From Bradyrhizobium tropiciagri (GTDB taxonomy: Bacteria > Pseudomonadota > Alphaproteobacteria > Rhizobiales > Xanthobacteraceae): DNA of 64,000 bases. The notes under the pieces are model-generated. The model was not told where the DNA came from. It was given only the letters and a program-made list of their open reading frames with translations, and did no database searches. Where the stretch lies: the NCBI RefSeq assembly GCF_018130505.1, contig NZ_JAFCKH010000003.1, forward strand, positions 124,001-188,000, written 5' to 3'. Numbering within the stretch: position 1 is the first letter of the stretch; each line of letters starts with the position of its first letter. Positions 39,214 to 49,873 of the stretch are shown piece after piece. The position numbers were made by a program, and so were the translations under genes.

Positions 39214-39301
39214 GTAGCCCGGATGGAGCGAAGCGAAATCCGGGGCAGTCTGTCCTGCGGCGCCGCCGTTCCCGGATTGCGCTGCGCTCGATCCGGGCTA
39301 C
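39214..39301. repeat. GTAGCCCGGATGGAGCGAAG repeat, unit 1
   Basis: This 88 bp element has outer inverted arms GTAGCCCGGAT and ATCCGGGCTAC and inner GAGCGAAGCGAAATCCGGG against CCCGGATTGCGCTGCGCTC. It is a direct repeat of 39461-39548. Elements of this type are widespread in Proteobacteria as REP-like hairpins (recalled, not searched). Confidence 0.8.
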
Positions 39302-39460
39302 GGGTAAGGAAGCGCCGGCGCTGGCGATTGAGTGTTCGGACGGTTTCGGAATATTGGAATAATACCCCTGAGTTGCCCGGCGTGTCAAGTTGCCTGGACG
39401 AGCGCCGCCTGCCGCCCGGCTACTTTGCATGGGGTTGTTTTCCACATTTTGGGTAGTGCC

Positions 39461-39548
39461 GTAGCCCGGATGGAGCGAAGCGAAATCCGGGGCAGTCCGT
39501 CCTGCGGTAGCGCTGGTCCCGGATTGCGCTGCGCTCCATCCGGGCTAC
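39461..39548. repeat. GTAGCCCGGATGGAGCGAAG repeat, unit 2
   Basis: A near-identical 88 bp direct copy of 39214-39301, with changes confined mostly to the loop. The last base lies 10 bp from the stop codon of the convergent transporter ATPase gene. I see no gene between the two units. Confidence 0.8.
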
Positions 39549-39558
39549 GGGGTTCCGT

Positions 39559-40523
39559 TTAGGCCAGGTGGCACGCCACAAAATGCCCGTTGCTGCCTTC
39601 GCGCAGCTCTGGCGAGCTCTGCTTGCAGCGCTCCTCGGCGATCGGGCAGCGGGTGTGGAAATGACAGCCCTTCGGCGGGTTCATCGGGCTCGGCACGTCG
39701 CCCTTGAGGCGGATGCGATCGCGCTTCGCCTTCGGATCCGGCACCGGCACTGCCGAGAGCAGCGCCCGCGTATAGGGATGCTGCGGGTTGCGATAGAGGT
39801 CGCTCGCTTTGGCGAGCTCGACGATGCGGCCGAGATACATCACGGCGACGCGGTCCGAGATGTGCTCGACCACCGAGAGATCATGGGCGACGAACAGGTA
39901 GGTCAGGTTCAACTCGGCCTGCAGATCCTCAAGGAGGTTGATCACCTGGGCCTGGATCGAGACGTCGAGCGCCGACACCGGCTCGTCGCAGACGATCAGC
40001 TTCGGCTCCAGGGTCAGCGCGCGGGCGATCGCGATGCGCTGGCGCTGGCCGCCGGAGAATTCATGCGGGTAGCGCCGCATGTGCTCGGCCTTCAGCCCGA
40101 CCTTGACCAAGAGGCTTGCGACGCGGTCGTCGCGCTCGCTGGCTGAGGTGACGGTGCCGTGGATGATAAAGGGCTCGGCGAGGATGGCGCCGACCGTCAT
40201 GCGCGGATTGAGCGAGGCGAACGGGTCCTGGAACACCAGCTGCATGTTGCGCCGCATCGCGCGCAGATCGCCGCCGCCGAGGCCCGTCACGCTCCGGCCG
40301 TCGAACACCACCTCGCCGGAGGTCGGCTCGATCAGCCGCAGCACGCAGCGGCCGGTGGTCGACTTGCCGCAGCCGGATTCGCCGACCAGCCCCAGCGTCT
40401 CGCCGCGGTTGACCGTGAACGACACGCCGTCGACCGCATAGACCTGGCCGATCTCGCGCGAGAGCAGCCCGCCGAGCACCGGAAAGTGCTTCTTCAGATT
40501 GCTGACGCGCAGCAAGGGTTCGC

Positions 40524-40527
<4 letters not shown>
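39559..40527 (-). CDS. Peptide-type ABC ATPase (DppF-like), cluster 2
   Basis: The 322-residue ATPase has Walker [10 protein letters not shown] near residue 47, signature FSGGQRQR near 157 and Walker [12 protein letters not shown]. The C-terminal peptide-transporter extension contains [15 protein letters not shown]. It is the last gene of the second Dpp-type operon and overlaps the DppD-like gene by four bases. Confidence 0.92.
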
Positions 40528-41500
<973 letters not shown>

Positions 41501-41501
<1 letters not shown>

Positions 41502-42430
41502 CAGATCACCTTGCGCGCGTCGAGCGCATCGCGCAGCCCGTCGCCGATGAAGTTGATGGCGACGACGGCGATGAAGATCGCGCCGCCGGGGAACAGCGCC
41601 CAGTGCGGGCCGATGTCGAGAAAATCCTTGGCGTCATAGAGGATGCGCCCCCAGGTCGGGGTATCGGGCGGGAAGCCGAGGCCGAGGAACGACAGCGTCG
41701 ATTCCGCGATGATCGCTGCGGCGACGTCGATGGTGCCGGCGATGATGACGGGACCGAGCGCGTTGGGCAGGATGTGGCGCACCACCTGCCGGGTTGGGCT
41801 CGCGCCGAGCGCGCGCGCGGCCTCGACGAACTCCTTTTCGCGCAGAGAGAGGAACTGGGCACGCACCAGCCGCGCCACCGGCATCCAGCGCAGGCCGCCG
41901 ATGACGAGCACGATCAGGATGAAGATGCCGCCCTCCGGGCCGAAGACCGCCTTCAGCCCGTCGCGGAACAGATAGATCAGCATCAGCAGCAGCGGCAGCT
42001 GCGGCAGCGACAGGAACAGGTCGGTCAACCACATCAGCGCGTAGCCGAGCGGCCCGCGCGACATGCCGGCGAGCGCGCCGATCAGCGTGCCGACGAACAC
42101 CGAGACCAGCATCGCGGCGAGCCCGACCGCGAGCGAGATGCGGCCGCCATAGATCATGCGGGCGAGGATGTCCTGGCCGAGATCGTCGGTGCCGAACGGA
42201 TGCGCCAGCGACGGCCCCTGCAGGCCGGCGACGACGTCCATGTCCGAGATCGAGACGCGCCAGACGAATGGTCCGAGCACGACGGCCAGGATCAACAGCA
42301 GCAGAAGCACGGCGCTGACCACGGCGGGCCGGTGCCGGCGGTAGCGCCGCCAGGTCTCGCGCCAGGGCGAATAGCCGCGCCGCGGTTCAGCGGAAGGAGA
42401 TGCGAGGGTCAAGCCAGCCATAGAGGACAT
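41501..42430 (-). CDS. Peptide-type ABC permease (DppC-like), cluster 2
   Basis: The 309-residue permease has about six membrane helices, the HPFGTDDLGQDILARMIYGGR signature near residue 76 and EAA-loop FVEAARALGASPTRQVVRHILPN. The predicted start overlaps the end of the DppB-like gene by 44 bp. An in-frame ATG three codons later is equally possible. A Pro/Arg-rich N-terminal tail precedes the first helix. Confidence 0.9.
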
Positions 42431-43346
42431 CTGCGATCAGGTTGAACAGCACCACGAGACACGCGAAGACGAAGGTCACGGCCATCACGACCGGCGTGTC
42501 ATTGGCGAGGATGGAGGAAATCAAGAGTGAGCCGATGCCGGGAATCCGGAAGATCTGCTCGGTGACGATGGCGCCGCCGAACACGGCGGGCATCTGCAGC
42601 GCGATCAGCGTGACCACCGGGATCATCGCATTGCGCATCACGTGCTTGACGATCACCTTGGCCTGGCCGAGCCCCTTGGCGCGCGCGGTGGTGACATAGT
42701 CGAGGCGGATCACGTCGAGCATCGCCGAGCGGACGAAGCGGGTCATCGATGCCGCCTGGAACAGGCCGAGCACCATCACCGGCATGATGGCCTGCCGGAC
42801 CATCTCGAGCGCCCAGGCGATGCCGGTCGCCTTGATGTCGGTCGAATAGACGAACGGCAGCCAGTCCAGCTTCACCGAGAAGATCAGGATGAACAGGATG
42901 CCGGTGAAGAAGGTCGGCAGCGAGAAACCGATGAAGGCGAAGGTGTTGGCGATCTGGTCGAAGATCGAATAGGGCCGGGTGGCGGCATAGACGCCGACGG
43001 GAATCGCGATCAGCAGCGCCAGCAGCTGCGCCGAGCCGATCACGTAGAGAGTGGTCGGCAGCCGCTGCAGGATCAGCGTGTCGACATCCATCCGGCTGAC
43101 AAAGGAGAAGCCCCAGTCGCCCTGCGCCATCGCCGCGAGCCAGTGCAGGTAGCGGAGATAGATCGGGTCGTCGAGGCCGAACTTGGCGCGCAGCGCGGCC
43201 TGCACCTCGGGCGGCACGTTGGGATTGGTCGCAAGCTCGCCGAACGGGTCGCCCGGCGCCAGCGCGAGCACGACGAACAGCACCAGCGAGATCCCGAGCA
43301 GGCTCGGGATCGCGATCATCAGGCGACGCAGGATGTACTGACTCAT
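42387..43346 (-). CDS. Peptide-type ABC permease (DppB-like), cluster 2
   Basis: The 319-residue permease has about six membrane helices, a DppB-type N-terminus (YILRRLMIAIPSLLGISLVLFVV) and EAA-loop TTARAKGLGQAKVIVKHVMRNA. It follows the binding-protein gene on the same strand after 263 bp that contain a nested palindromic repeat. That repeat may lower expression of the permease and ATPase genes relative to the binding protein. Confidence 0.9.
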   Translation of the reverse strand: MSQYILRRLMIAIPSLLGISLVLFVVLALAPGDPFGELATNPNVPPEVQAALRAKFGLDDPIYLRYLHWLAAMAQGDWGFSFVSRMDVDTLILQRLPTTLYVIGSAQLLALLIAIPVGVYAATRPYSIFDQIANTFAFIGFSLPTFFTGILFILIFSVKLDWLPFVYSTDIKATGIAWALEMVRQAIMPVMVLGLFQAASMTRFVRSAMLDVIRLDYVTTARAKGLGQAKVIVKHVMRNAMIPVVTLIALQMPAVFGGAIVTEQIFRIPGIGSLLISSILANDTPVVMAVTFVFACLVVLFNLIADVLYGWLDPRISFR

Positions 43347-43402
43347 GGGATTATCGGACTAACGCTCGTACGCAGCTTCGAATGCAAAGGCAAACCCGGA
43401 CT

Positions 43403-43573
43403 TCACCTCGCCCCGCTCGCGGGGAGAGGTCGGAATTCAAGCACAGCTTGAATTCCGGGTGAGGGGGATTCTCCACGAATTCTGCCCCGAGCCGAATTCG
43501 TGGCCACAGCCCCTCACCCCGACCCTCCAAGAGCGAGCTTCGCTCGTCTCGACCCCGTAAGAACGGGGAGAGG
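43403..43573. repeat. Nested-palindrome CTCGCCCCGC repeat, copy 2
   Basis: The order of stems is the same as at 20496-20648. An outer CCTCGCCCCGC pairs imperfectly with GCGGGGAGAGG, and an inner perfect 11 bp pair GGAATTCAAGC / GCTTGAATTCC (43432-43456) follows. GGGTGAGGGG and a later CCCCTCACCCC form a long-range stem. The inner stem sequence differs from copy 1 while pairing is kept, which points to selection on the hairpin. Confidence 0.7.
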
Positions 43574-43609
43574 AAGAAGGAGAGGCAAATCCCGAGCCAG
43601 TGTCACGGC

Positions 43610-45400
43610 TCAGCTTTCCCGATACCAGTCCTGCAGATTGTCGGTCTGGTTGGCCCAGCCCGAGAGCGCCGGCCGCAGCGAGTTGGAACAGGCTTCGACG
43701 GCAGCACGGTGCATCACCGGGATCACCACCGTGTCCTGCCACATCAGGTCGTTGGACTTGACGTAGAGGTCGGCGCGCTTGAGCGGATCGGTCTCGGTGT
43801 CGGCGGCATCGACCGCGGCGTCAAAATCCTTGTTGACCCAGCGCGGGAAGTTGCGGCCCTGCCACTTGTTCTCCTTGGTGGCCACCTCGCGCGAATGATA
43901 GCGGCGCATGTGCAGCGCCGGGTCGGGCTGCGTCATCGGGATCTGGAACATCTCGATGTCGGCATAGAACTTGGAGTAGGTGTCGGGATTGGCGACGTCG
44001 GAGGAGAAGAACACCGAGGCTACCACCGATTTCAGCTCGACATCGATGCCGGCCTTCTGGCAGGCCTGCTTGACGATCGCCTGGGTCTTCTGCCGCGGGC
44101 CGTTGATCGAGGTCTGGTACAGGAGCTTCAGCTTCTTGCCGTCCTTCTCGCGGACGCCGTCGCCGCCGACCTTCCAGCCGGCCTCGTCGAGCAGCGCGCT
44201 CGCCTTCTCGATCGAGAACTCCCATTTGGTGTTCTTGGAGACGAACTCCTCGGGGCCGTTGAGGTAGTTCGCGGTGGTGCGGCCGGCGCGGCCGTAGATC
44301 ACCTTCTTGATGGACTCGCGGTCGACCAGCAGCGCCAGCGCCTTGCGCACGCGGGCATCAGACAGGATCGGATGCTTGGTCTTCATCGACGAGCGCTCGC
44401 CGTCGACCTCGACGTTCGGATCGGTGAAGTTGAGCGCGATGAACTCGATGTCGCCGCCGACGGCATAAAGCGTCTTGCCCTTGCCGCCTTTTTCCAACCG
44501 CAGCAGGACTTCGTCCTCGACCTGGATGTTCCAGGCGAAATCATATTCGCCGGTCTGGATCACCGCGCGCGCCGCCGAGACGGCGTCGCCGCCGCCCTTC
44601 ATCTCGAGCGTGTCGAAATAGGGCCGGTTGGCCATGTGGTAGTCGGGATTGATTTCGCCGCGCACGAGGTCGCCCGGCTTGAACTCGACGAACTTGTAGG
44701 GGCCGGTGCCGACCGGCTTCAGATTGTTCGGCGCCTCGCGCGACTTGCTGCCCTTGTACTCCGCGAACAGATGCTTCGGGATGATGCAGCCATAGGCGCC
44801 GACGAAGGCGTTGGCCCAGAACGGCGTCGGCTGCTTGAAGGTGATGCGGATGGTGAGATCGTCGACCTTCTCGACCGTCATGTCGGCATAGGTGCCGCCC
44901 GAGACTGCCGCGGTCGCCGGATCGATGGCGTATTCCCAGTTGAACACGAGATCGTCGGCGGTGAGGGGCTTGCCGTCGTGCCATTTTACGCCGGGCTTGA
45001 GCTTCCAGACCACCGTCTTGGCGTCCTTGGAGAGCCCGCCGTTCTGGATCGAGGGAATCTCGGCGGCGAGGATCGGATTGAGATGGCCGTCGGCATCCCA
45101 GCTGGCGAGCGGTTCGTAGAACAGCCGCGAACCGTCCTGGTCCTTGGTGCCGGTGGCGAAATGCGGATTGAGCAGGGTCGGGCCCTGCCACCACAACAGC
45201 TTCAGCGGACCGCCGCCGCCGCGCTTGGTCGGCTTGTACGGATTCGGGCTCTGCGCCATCGCGACGCCGCCGATCGAGAGGATCTGGTTGGCCATCGGCG
45301 CGGTGAGGCCGACGGCGATCATCCGCTGCACGAAGGCGCGGCGGTTCATCCGTCCGTCCTTCACATCGTCGATCATGGTTCGCAGGTCTTTGTCGAACAT
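43610..45400 (-). CDS. Peptide-type ABC transporter binding protein, cluster 2, Tat-like signal
   Basis: This 596-residue family 5 solute-binding protein starts at the ATG at 45400, preceded by a perfect GAGGGG site. Its N-terminus is unusual: about 20 polar residues, then NRRAFVQRMIAVGLTAPMANQ, which looks like a twin-arginine signal rather than a Sec signal. The mature part has the family 5 pattern (VWKLKPGVKWHDGKPLTADD). It should capture peptides or related compounds for the downstream permeases. Upstream frame extension to 45595 has no ribosome site. Confidence 0.9.
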   Translation of the reverse strand: MFDKDLRTMIDDVKDGRMNRRAFVQRMIAVGLTAPMANQILSIGGVAMAQSPNPYKPTKRGGGGPLKLLWWQGPTLLNPHFATGTKDQDGSRLFYEPLASWDADGHLNPILAAEIPSIQNGGLSKDAKTVVWKLKPGVKWHDGKPLTADDLVFNWEYAIDPATAAVSGGTYADMTVEKVDDLTIRITFKQPTPFWANAFVGAYGCIIPKHLFAEYKGSKSREAPNNLKPVGTGPYKFVEFKPGDLVRGEINPDYHMANRPYFDTLEMKGGGDAVSAARAVIQTGEYDFAWNIQVEDEVLLRLEKGGKGKTLYAVGGDIEFIALNFTDPNVEVDGERSSMKTKHPILSDARVRKALALLVDRESIKKVIYGRAGRTTANYLNGPEEFVSKNTKWEFSIEKASALLDEAGWKVGGDGVREKDGKKLKLLYQTSINGPRQKTQAIVKQACQKAGIDVELKSVVASVFFSSDVANPDTYSKFYADIEMFQIPMTQPDPALHMRRYHSREVATKENKWQGRNFPRWVNKDFDAAVDAADTETDPLKRADLYVKSNDLMWQDTVVIPVMHRAAVEACSNSLRPALSGWANQTDNLQDWYRES

Positions 45401-45662
45401 TGTCCCCTCGTCCGGCTCACGTTTGATTGCGGCTGGCCGTGGAACCGGCCACCGTGTTGGCGGCAGATGGCACACCGAATGATGGCGCAGGTCAACGGCT
45501 GGCGCGCCACACCGCCTAGGTCTTTTGGCTATCGCTTGTGCACAAGCCTTCGCGAGCGCACATGGCTTCGGCATTTGCGTGCAAAAGCCTGCCATGCGCC
45601 GCTCGCAACTGCGAAAAATTTGTTCGCTAATCCTTTGTTCCTAGGCCGAGCCAGCTCCCCGG

Positions 45663-47081
45663 TCAGACCACGGACATGTTCAACGGCGGTGCAACATGTT
45701 CGGGCAGCGGGCTGACATAGGGCGTCCGTGCGGTGCGCCTGACGAGATCAGCCTTGGCGGCTTCGATCAGCTCCGGCGCCAGCAGCGCCCTGACGCCGAG
45801 GCCGGCCATCGCCTTGGCCGCCTGCACCATTGCCTTGTGGGCGGCCGGGGTCTTGCCCTGCGCCACCACCTGCCAGGTGTGGAACGGCGTGCCGATTGCA
45901 ACCGTCGGTGCGTGCACCTGCACGGTCGGCACCACCCAGCTGACGTCGCCGACATCGGTTGAGCCGATCAGCGGATTGCGCTTGGCGTCCATCGGCACCA
46001 GGAAGTCGGCGAGCGGCCGGTCGGTCGGCTCCATGCCGATCGCGTAATAGACCGAGGCGATGTCCTTGTCGGTCAAGGTGGCGCGGATCTTGCCGGCGAA
46101 ATCCTTGTCGGCATCGTCGAAATGCGGCGGGCCGAGCTCTTCCATGATGCGGTGCAGCTCCTGCTCGAGCGGCGTGTTGGGCAGGATGTTGGAGACTGCG
46201 GAGATGATCTTCATCTCGACCTTGGTCTCGGTCATCAACGCGGCGCCCTGCGCGATCTTGTGCACGCGCTCGACCAGCTCGTTCATGCCGGGCAGGTCGC
46301 GGGCGCGGATCGAATAGCGCACGCGGGCATGGGCCTGAACGACGTTGGGCGCGATGCCGCCGGTGTCGAGCAGCGCATAGTGCACGCGGGCATCGCTCGG
46401 CATGTGCTCGCGCATGTAGTTGACGCCGACATTCATCAGTTCGACCGCGTCGAGCGCGCTGCGGCCGAGATGCGGCGAGGCCGCAGCATGCGAGGTGCGC
46501 CCGGTGAAGATGAAGTCGGCGCGGGTGTTGGCGAGCGACGGCGTCACCGCCACTTCCCAGAAGCTATGCGGATGCCAGGTGATGGCGATGTCGGCGTCCT
46601 CGAATGCGCCGGAGCGCACCATGAAGGCTTTCGCGGCGCCGCCTTCCTCGGCGGGGCAACCGTAATAGCGAACGCGGCCCGGCACCTTGTTCGCGGCAAG
46701 CCAGTCCTTCACCGCGGTGGCGGCGAGCAGCGCCGAGGAGCCGAGCAGATTGTGGCCGCAGCCATGGCCATGGCCGCCGGCCTCGACCGGGCGATGCTCG
46801 GCGACACCGGCCTCCTGGCTGAGGCCGGGCAGGGCGTCGTATTCACCCATGAAGGCGATCACCGGCCCGCCTTCGCCCCATTCGCCGACCACCGCGGTCG
46901 GGATGCCGGCGACGTTCTCGGTGATGCGGAAGCCCTGATGGCGCAGTTCGGCGAGATGTTCGGCGGATGAGCGCGCCTCGGTGTAGCAGACCTCGGGCAT
47001 CGCCCACACCCGGTCGCTCAATTCGATGAAACGCGGCTTGATCGTATCGACCCCGCGCCAAACATCACTACGGTTGTCCAT
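45663..47081 (-). CDS. M20-family amidohydrolase (AbgB-like)
   Basis: The 472-residue metallohydrolase has the M20D/AbgB pattern: FMGEYDALPGLSQ, GHGHGCGHNLLGS (metal ligands), PAEEGGAAK with the catalytic Glu region, and a dimerisation domain (about 190-305) that starts after ITWHPHSF. AbgB-type enzymes split acyl-amino acid amides such as p-aminobenzoyl-glutamate. It lies upstream of the cluster 2 peptide transporter on the same strand, so it probably acts on the imported compound. Confidence 0.88.
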   Translation of the reverse strand: MDNRSDVWRGVDTIKPRFIELSDRVWAMPEVCYTEARSSAEHLAELRHQGFRITENVAGIPTAVVGEWGEGGPVIAFMGEYDALPGLSQEAGVAEHRPVEAGGHGHGCGHNLLGSSALLAATAVKDWLAANKVPGRVRYYGCPAEEGGAAKAFMVRSGAFEDADIAITWHPHSFWEVAVTPSLANTRADFIFTGRTSHAAASPHLGRSALDAVELMNVGVNYMREHMPSDARVHYALLDTGGIAPNVVQAHARVRYSIRARDLPGMNELVERVHKIAQGAALMTETKVEMKIISAVSNILPNTPLEQELHRIMEELGPPHFDDADKDFAGKIRATLTDKDIASVYYAIGMEPTDRPLADFLVPMDAKRNPLIGSTDVGDVSWVVPTVQVHAPTVAIGTPFHTWQVVAQGKTPAAHKAMVQAAKAMAGLGVRALLAPELIEAAKADLVRRTARTPYVSPLPEHVAPPLNMSVV

Positions 47082-47220
47082 CTGCTCCGGTCCTTTTGAA
47101 AAGGCAATCTGAAGCGCCGGAACCTAGCAGCTTGGCGCGAGCGCGACTAGCGCTCGCCGGCAGACCAGCCTTCTCGCTGTGTCACGTCTCCTTGCGGGGC
47201 CAGAAACATTTTCATTCCCC

Positions 47221-48312
47221 TCATCCGGCGTTGAGCCGCTCCAATCCCTTCCAGTCGAACGTGACGCCGTGCCCGGGCCGATCCGGCGCGATCGCCATGC
47301 CCTGTTCCAGCACGAGCGGATTTGCAATGTAGCGGTCGAGGCCGAAGCCGTGCGCCTCGAGATAGGAGCGGTTCGGACAGGCCGCGAGCAGATGCACGGT
47401 GATGTCGTGCGCGCCGTGGCTGGTGACGGGAATGTTGAAGGCCTCGGCCAGCCGCGCGATCTTTATGAAGCTGGTGACGCCGCCGCAATTGGTGACGTCG
47501 GGTTCGGCATAGGACAGCGCACCGCCGGCGATGTAGGGCTTGAACTCCCACAGGCTGCGCAGGTTTTCGCCGGCTGCGATCGGCACGCCGCCCGCCTGCA
47601 GGATGCGGGCGTGGCCGGGGACATCGTCGGGGATGGTCGGCTCCTCCAGCCAGGTCAGGTCGAACGGCTGCAAAGTGCGCGCGGCGCGGATCGCTTCCTC
47701 GACGGTCCATTTCATGTTGGCATCGGCCATCAACGGAAACTCCTCGCCGAGATGCCCGCGCATCGCCTTCACGCGCGCGACGTCGGCGGCGAGGCTGGCC
47801 CGGCCGACCTTCATCTTGATGGCGCGGAATCCCTTCGCGAGATTGTCGTCGGTCTGCTTGAGCAGGCCATCGAGCGGCAGATCGAGATCGATGCCGCCAG
47901 CATAGCAGGGCACGCGCCGGTCGAAGCCGCCGAGCAGCCGCCACAGCGGCAGCGACGCCCGCCGCGCCTTCAGGTCCCACAGCGCGATGTCGAGCGCGGA
48001 CAGCGCCAGCACCGACGGCCCGCCGCGGCCGCCATAATGCAGCGCCCACCACACTTTGTGCCAGAGCTGCTCGGTGTCGTCGGCCTCCATCCCGCGTGCG
48101 ATTTCACCGATCTCGCGGCTCAGAATATCCGCGATGGCGCCGCCATTGCGACCGACCGTGTAGGTGTAGCCGGTGCCTTCCGCGCCGTCGGCATCGCGGA
48201 CGCGGATCGTGATCAGCTCGAACGCCTTGATCTCGCCATGCGTCGAGTCGCTCAGCACGACAGGAAGCGGGATCTTGTAGAATCCGACCGTGAGATCCTT
48301 GAGGGTGGCCAT
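47221..48312 (-). CDS. Mandelate racemase/enolase-superfamily enzyme
   Basis: The 363-residue enzyme shows the mandelate racemase subgroup residues: Lys166-x-Lys168 (AIKMKVG), metal ligands Asp197, Glu223/224 (WLEEP) and Glu249 (AAGEN), and the Asp272-His299 dyad. It should abstract a proton alpha to a carboxylate, as in racemases or sugar-acid dehydratases. The ATG at 48312 is chosen; the frame continues upstream into non-coding sequence. It lies 139 bp before the M20 hydrolase gene. The substrate is not identifiable from sequence. Confidence 0.88.
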   Translation of the reverse strand: MATLKDLTVGFYKIPLPVVLSDSTHGEIKAFELITIRVRDADGAEGTGYTYTVGRNGGAIADILSREIGEIARGMEADDTEQLWHKVWWALHYGGRGGPSVLALSALDIALWDLKARRASLPLWRLLGGFDRRVPCYAGGIDLDLPLDGLLKQTDDNLAKGFRAIKMKVGRASLAADVARVKAMRGHLGEEFPLMADANMKWTVEEAIRAARTLQPFDLTWLEEPTIPDDVPGHARILQAGGVPIAAGENLRSLWEFKPYIAGGALSYAEPDVTNCGGVTSFIKIARLAEAFNIPVTSHGAHDITVHLLAACPNRSYLEAHGFGLDRYIANPLVLEQGMAIAPDRPGHGVTFDWKGLERLNAG

Positions 48313-48442
48313 GTCCGCACCTCCTGCATCAGCCGCGCGCACGCGCGCGCAGCGTACGATCCCAAAAGCTGTGGCCGGCCGCAACCGTCGGCGGCTGAAT
48401 GCCTGCCTTGAGCGGCCGGCTTGTCTTCCGACGAACGAGGGC

Positions 48443-49081
48443 CTAGCTGCGCCAGGGCGTATTGCGGATCCGGGTGCAGGCGTTCGGCTTGTGGAACGTG
48501 TGATCGTGCTCCTGAATGAAGTCGAAGTTGACTGTGCCGAACGTGGTCTGCGGCTTCTTCAACGCCGAGCAGGTCTGCTCACGGATGAATTCGTTCTTGA
48601 AGTCGCCGCGCGGAAAGGCGGTGACCACCTGCTCCCGTTGCTCCGGCGTGTAGTCGTCGTATCCGACCCCGACCACATCGACCAGCACACCCGCATTGGT
48701 GAGCGCGATCTCCGGCCGCATATATTGGGGAATGCCGGGCGTGGTATGCAGGGCGACCGCTTCCCACACCAGATCCGCCTTCGGCTCGGGAATGCCATGG
48801 CTCCGCAGAAATGCGCGCGCGGCGTCGGCGCCGTCGACCTCGAAACGCTTGGTCTCGCTATGGAAGGCGTCGGCAAGGCCGAGGTCGTGAAACAGCGCGG
48901 CGACATAGAGCAGCTCGGCGTCGAATTTCAGATTCTGCCTGATGCCCTTCAGCGCGCCGAACGCGAACACCCGTACCGAGTGATTGAACAGCATCTCGGA
49001 TTCGTGCTGCCGCACCAGCTCGGCGGCCTCGCGGGCGATCTTGCTGTCGGGAATCCTGATGCCGGAAATCAAGTCGGTCAT
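48443..49081 (-). CDS. HD-domain hydrolase (cyanamide-hydratase-like)
   Basis: The 212-residue protein has the HD metal motif: His34 (FNHSVRVF), His65-Asp66 (LFHDLGLA) and a downstream His in VALHTTPG. The overall pattern resembles the short HD proteins annotated as cyanamide hydratase-like. It should be a metal-dependent hydrolase or hydratase of a small molecule. The ATG at 49081 is used. It is on the same strand as the downstream racemase-family gene, 130 bp away, and could share its transcript. Confidence 0.75.
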   Translation of the reverse strand: MTDLISGIRIPDSKIAREAAELVRQHESEMLFNHSVRVFAFGALKGIRQNLKFDAELLYVAALFHDLGLADAFHSETKRFEVDGADAARAFLRSHGIPEPKADLVWEAVALHTTPGIPQYMRPEIALTNAGVLVDVVGVGYDDYTPEQREQVVTAFPRGDFKNEFIREQTCSALKKPQTTFGTVNFDFIQEHDHTFHKPNACTRIRNTPWRS

Positions 49082-49264
49082 GGCAAGGCTCCTGGTCTTC
49101 TGAACGGCCAACAGCAAAGGCCATTGACGGGCCGCGGTGGATCGCTACGCGCTAGATAAAATCGCGCGTGCCGGACCGGAAGTGTGCGGGCTCATGAAGA
49201 TCCTGCAGCAAGATATTGAAGCTGATGCAGTACGGCGGTCAGGCACGCAGCGCCTGCGCGCCGA

Positions 49265-49489
49265 TCAGCCCGGACCCTGGCCCGGCTCGCGCGGCGGGGT
49301 GCGCTCCGCGCTCTTCAATTCCCGATCGATGAGCGTGCAGACCCTGCGCTGCGCGAGCAGATCGAGCCGCGCACGCGTCACGCCGCTTTTGGTCTTGCCG
49401 TTGATCTCGAATGACCAGCTCCAGAGATCCGGTTCGATGTTGGAGAGCGTATATTCGATGTCGCGATGGCGGTAGGTCAGCTTCTTCAT
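49265..49489 (-). CDS. Small unknown protein
   Basis: The 74-residue basic protein has a compact N-terminal part rich in aromatic residues (DLWSWSFEINGKTKSG) and an Arg/Pro-rich tail. No signal peptide or membrane helix is present. I do not recognise the family. The ATG has little upstream ribosome-site support, so the call rests on the regular codon pattern and isolated position. Confidence 0.4.
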   Translation of the reverse strand: MKKLTYRHRDIEYTLSNIEPDLWSWSFEINGKTKSGVTRARLDLLAQRRVCTLIDRELKSAERTPPREPGQGPG

Positions 49490-49873
49490 GCCGTTTCTTT
49501 TTGTGAGCTGACGGTTCCATAACCAGATCGCTGGGGTGTCTGTATCCGTTCGACTACTTACGCATTTGGTCTAAGCGCCGCCCGCATGGCGGAATTTGTA
49601 TCCCCGTCCCAGCTGGGCTCAAGCACTGGTGCCTCTGGAATACTGGATCACCCGGTCAAGCCGGGTGATGACATCGCGATATCTGTTTGACAGTTGAATC
49701 AAGACCAACCCCATCCCCGTCATCCTGAGGTGCGAGCGGATCGAGCCTCGAAGGATGAATCGGCCCGGCGCCGGCCGTCGATCCTTCGAGGCTCGATCCG
49801 CTCGCACCTCCAGCGGCAAAGGCAAAGCCTTTGCGCGGGGATGACGGGGCGCAAACCGGCGTTGGCGACGCGA
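49490..49873. other. Intergenic region upstream of small gene, mostly repeat
   Basis: The 384 bp between the small gene and the azoreductase gene contain the CGTCATCCTGAGG-type repeat (49718-49850) and about 220 bp of unremarkable, somewhat AT-richer sequence. No gene was found. The repeat lies 24 bp after the end of the long minus-strand cluster and may end its transcript. Confidence 0.5.
49718..49850. repeat. CGTCATCCTGAGG palindromic repeat, copy 4
   Basis: It opens with CCCGTCATCCTGAGG. An internal pair GGTGCGAGCGGATCGAGCCT / GAGGCTCGATCCGCTCGCACC shows a long near-perfect hairpin around GAAGGATGAATCGG. A short insertion (GCGGCAAAGGCAAAGCC) splits the closing arm, which ends in GGATGACGGG. 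Confidence 0.75.

Noticed and set aside
43709-45715. A 668-codon plus-strand frame opposite the cluster 2 binding protein
   Set aside because: Shadow of a well-recognised family 5 binding protein.
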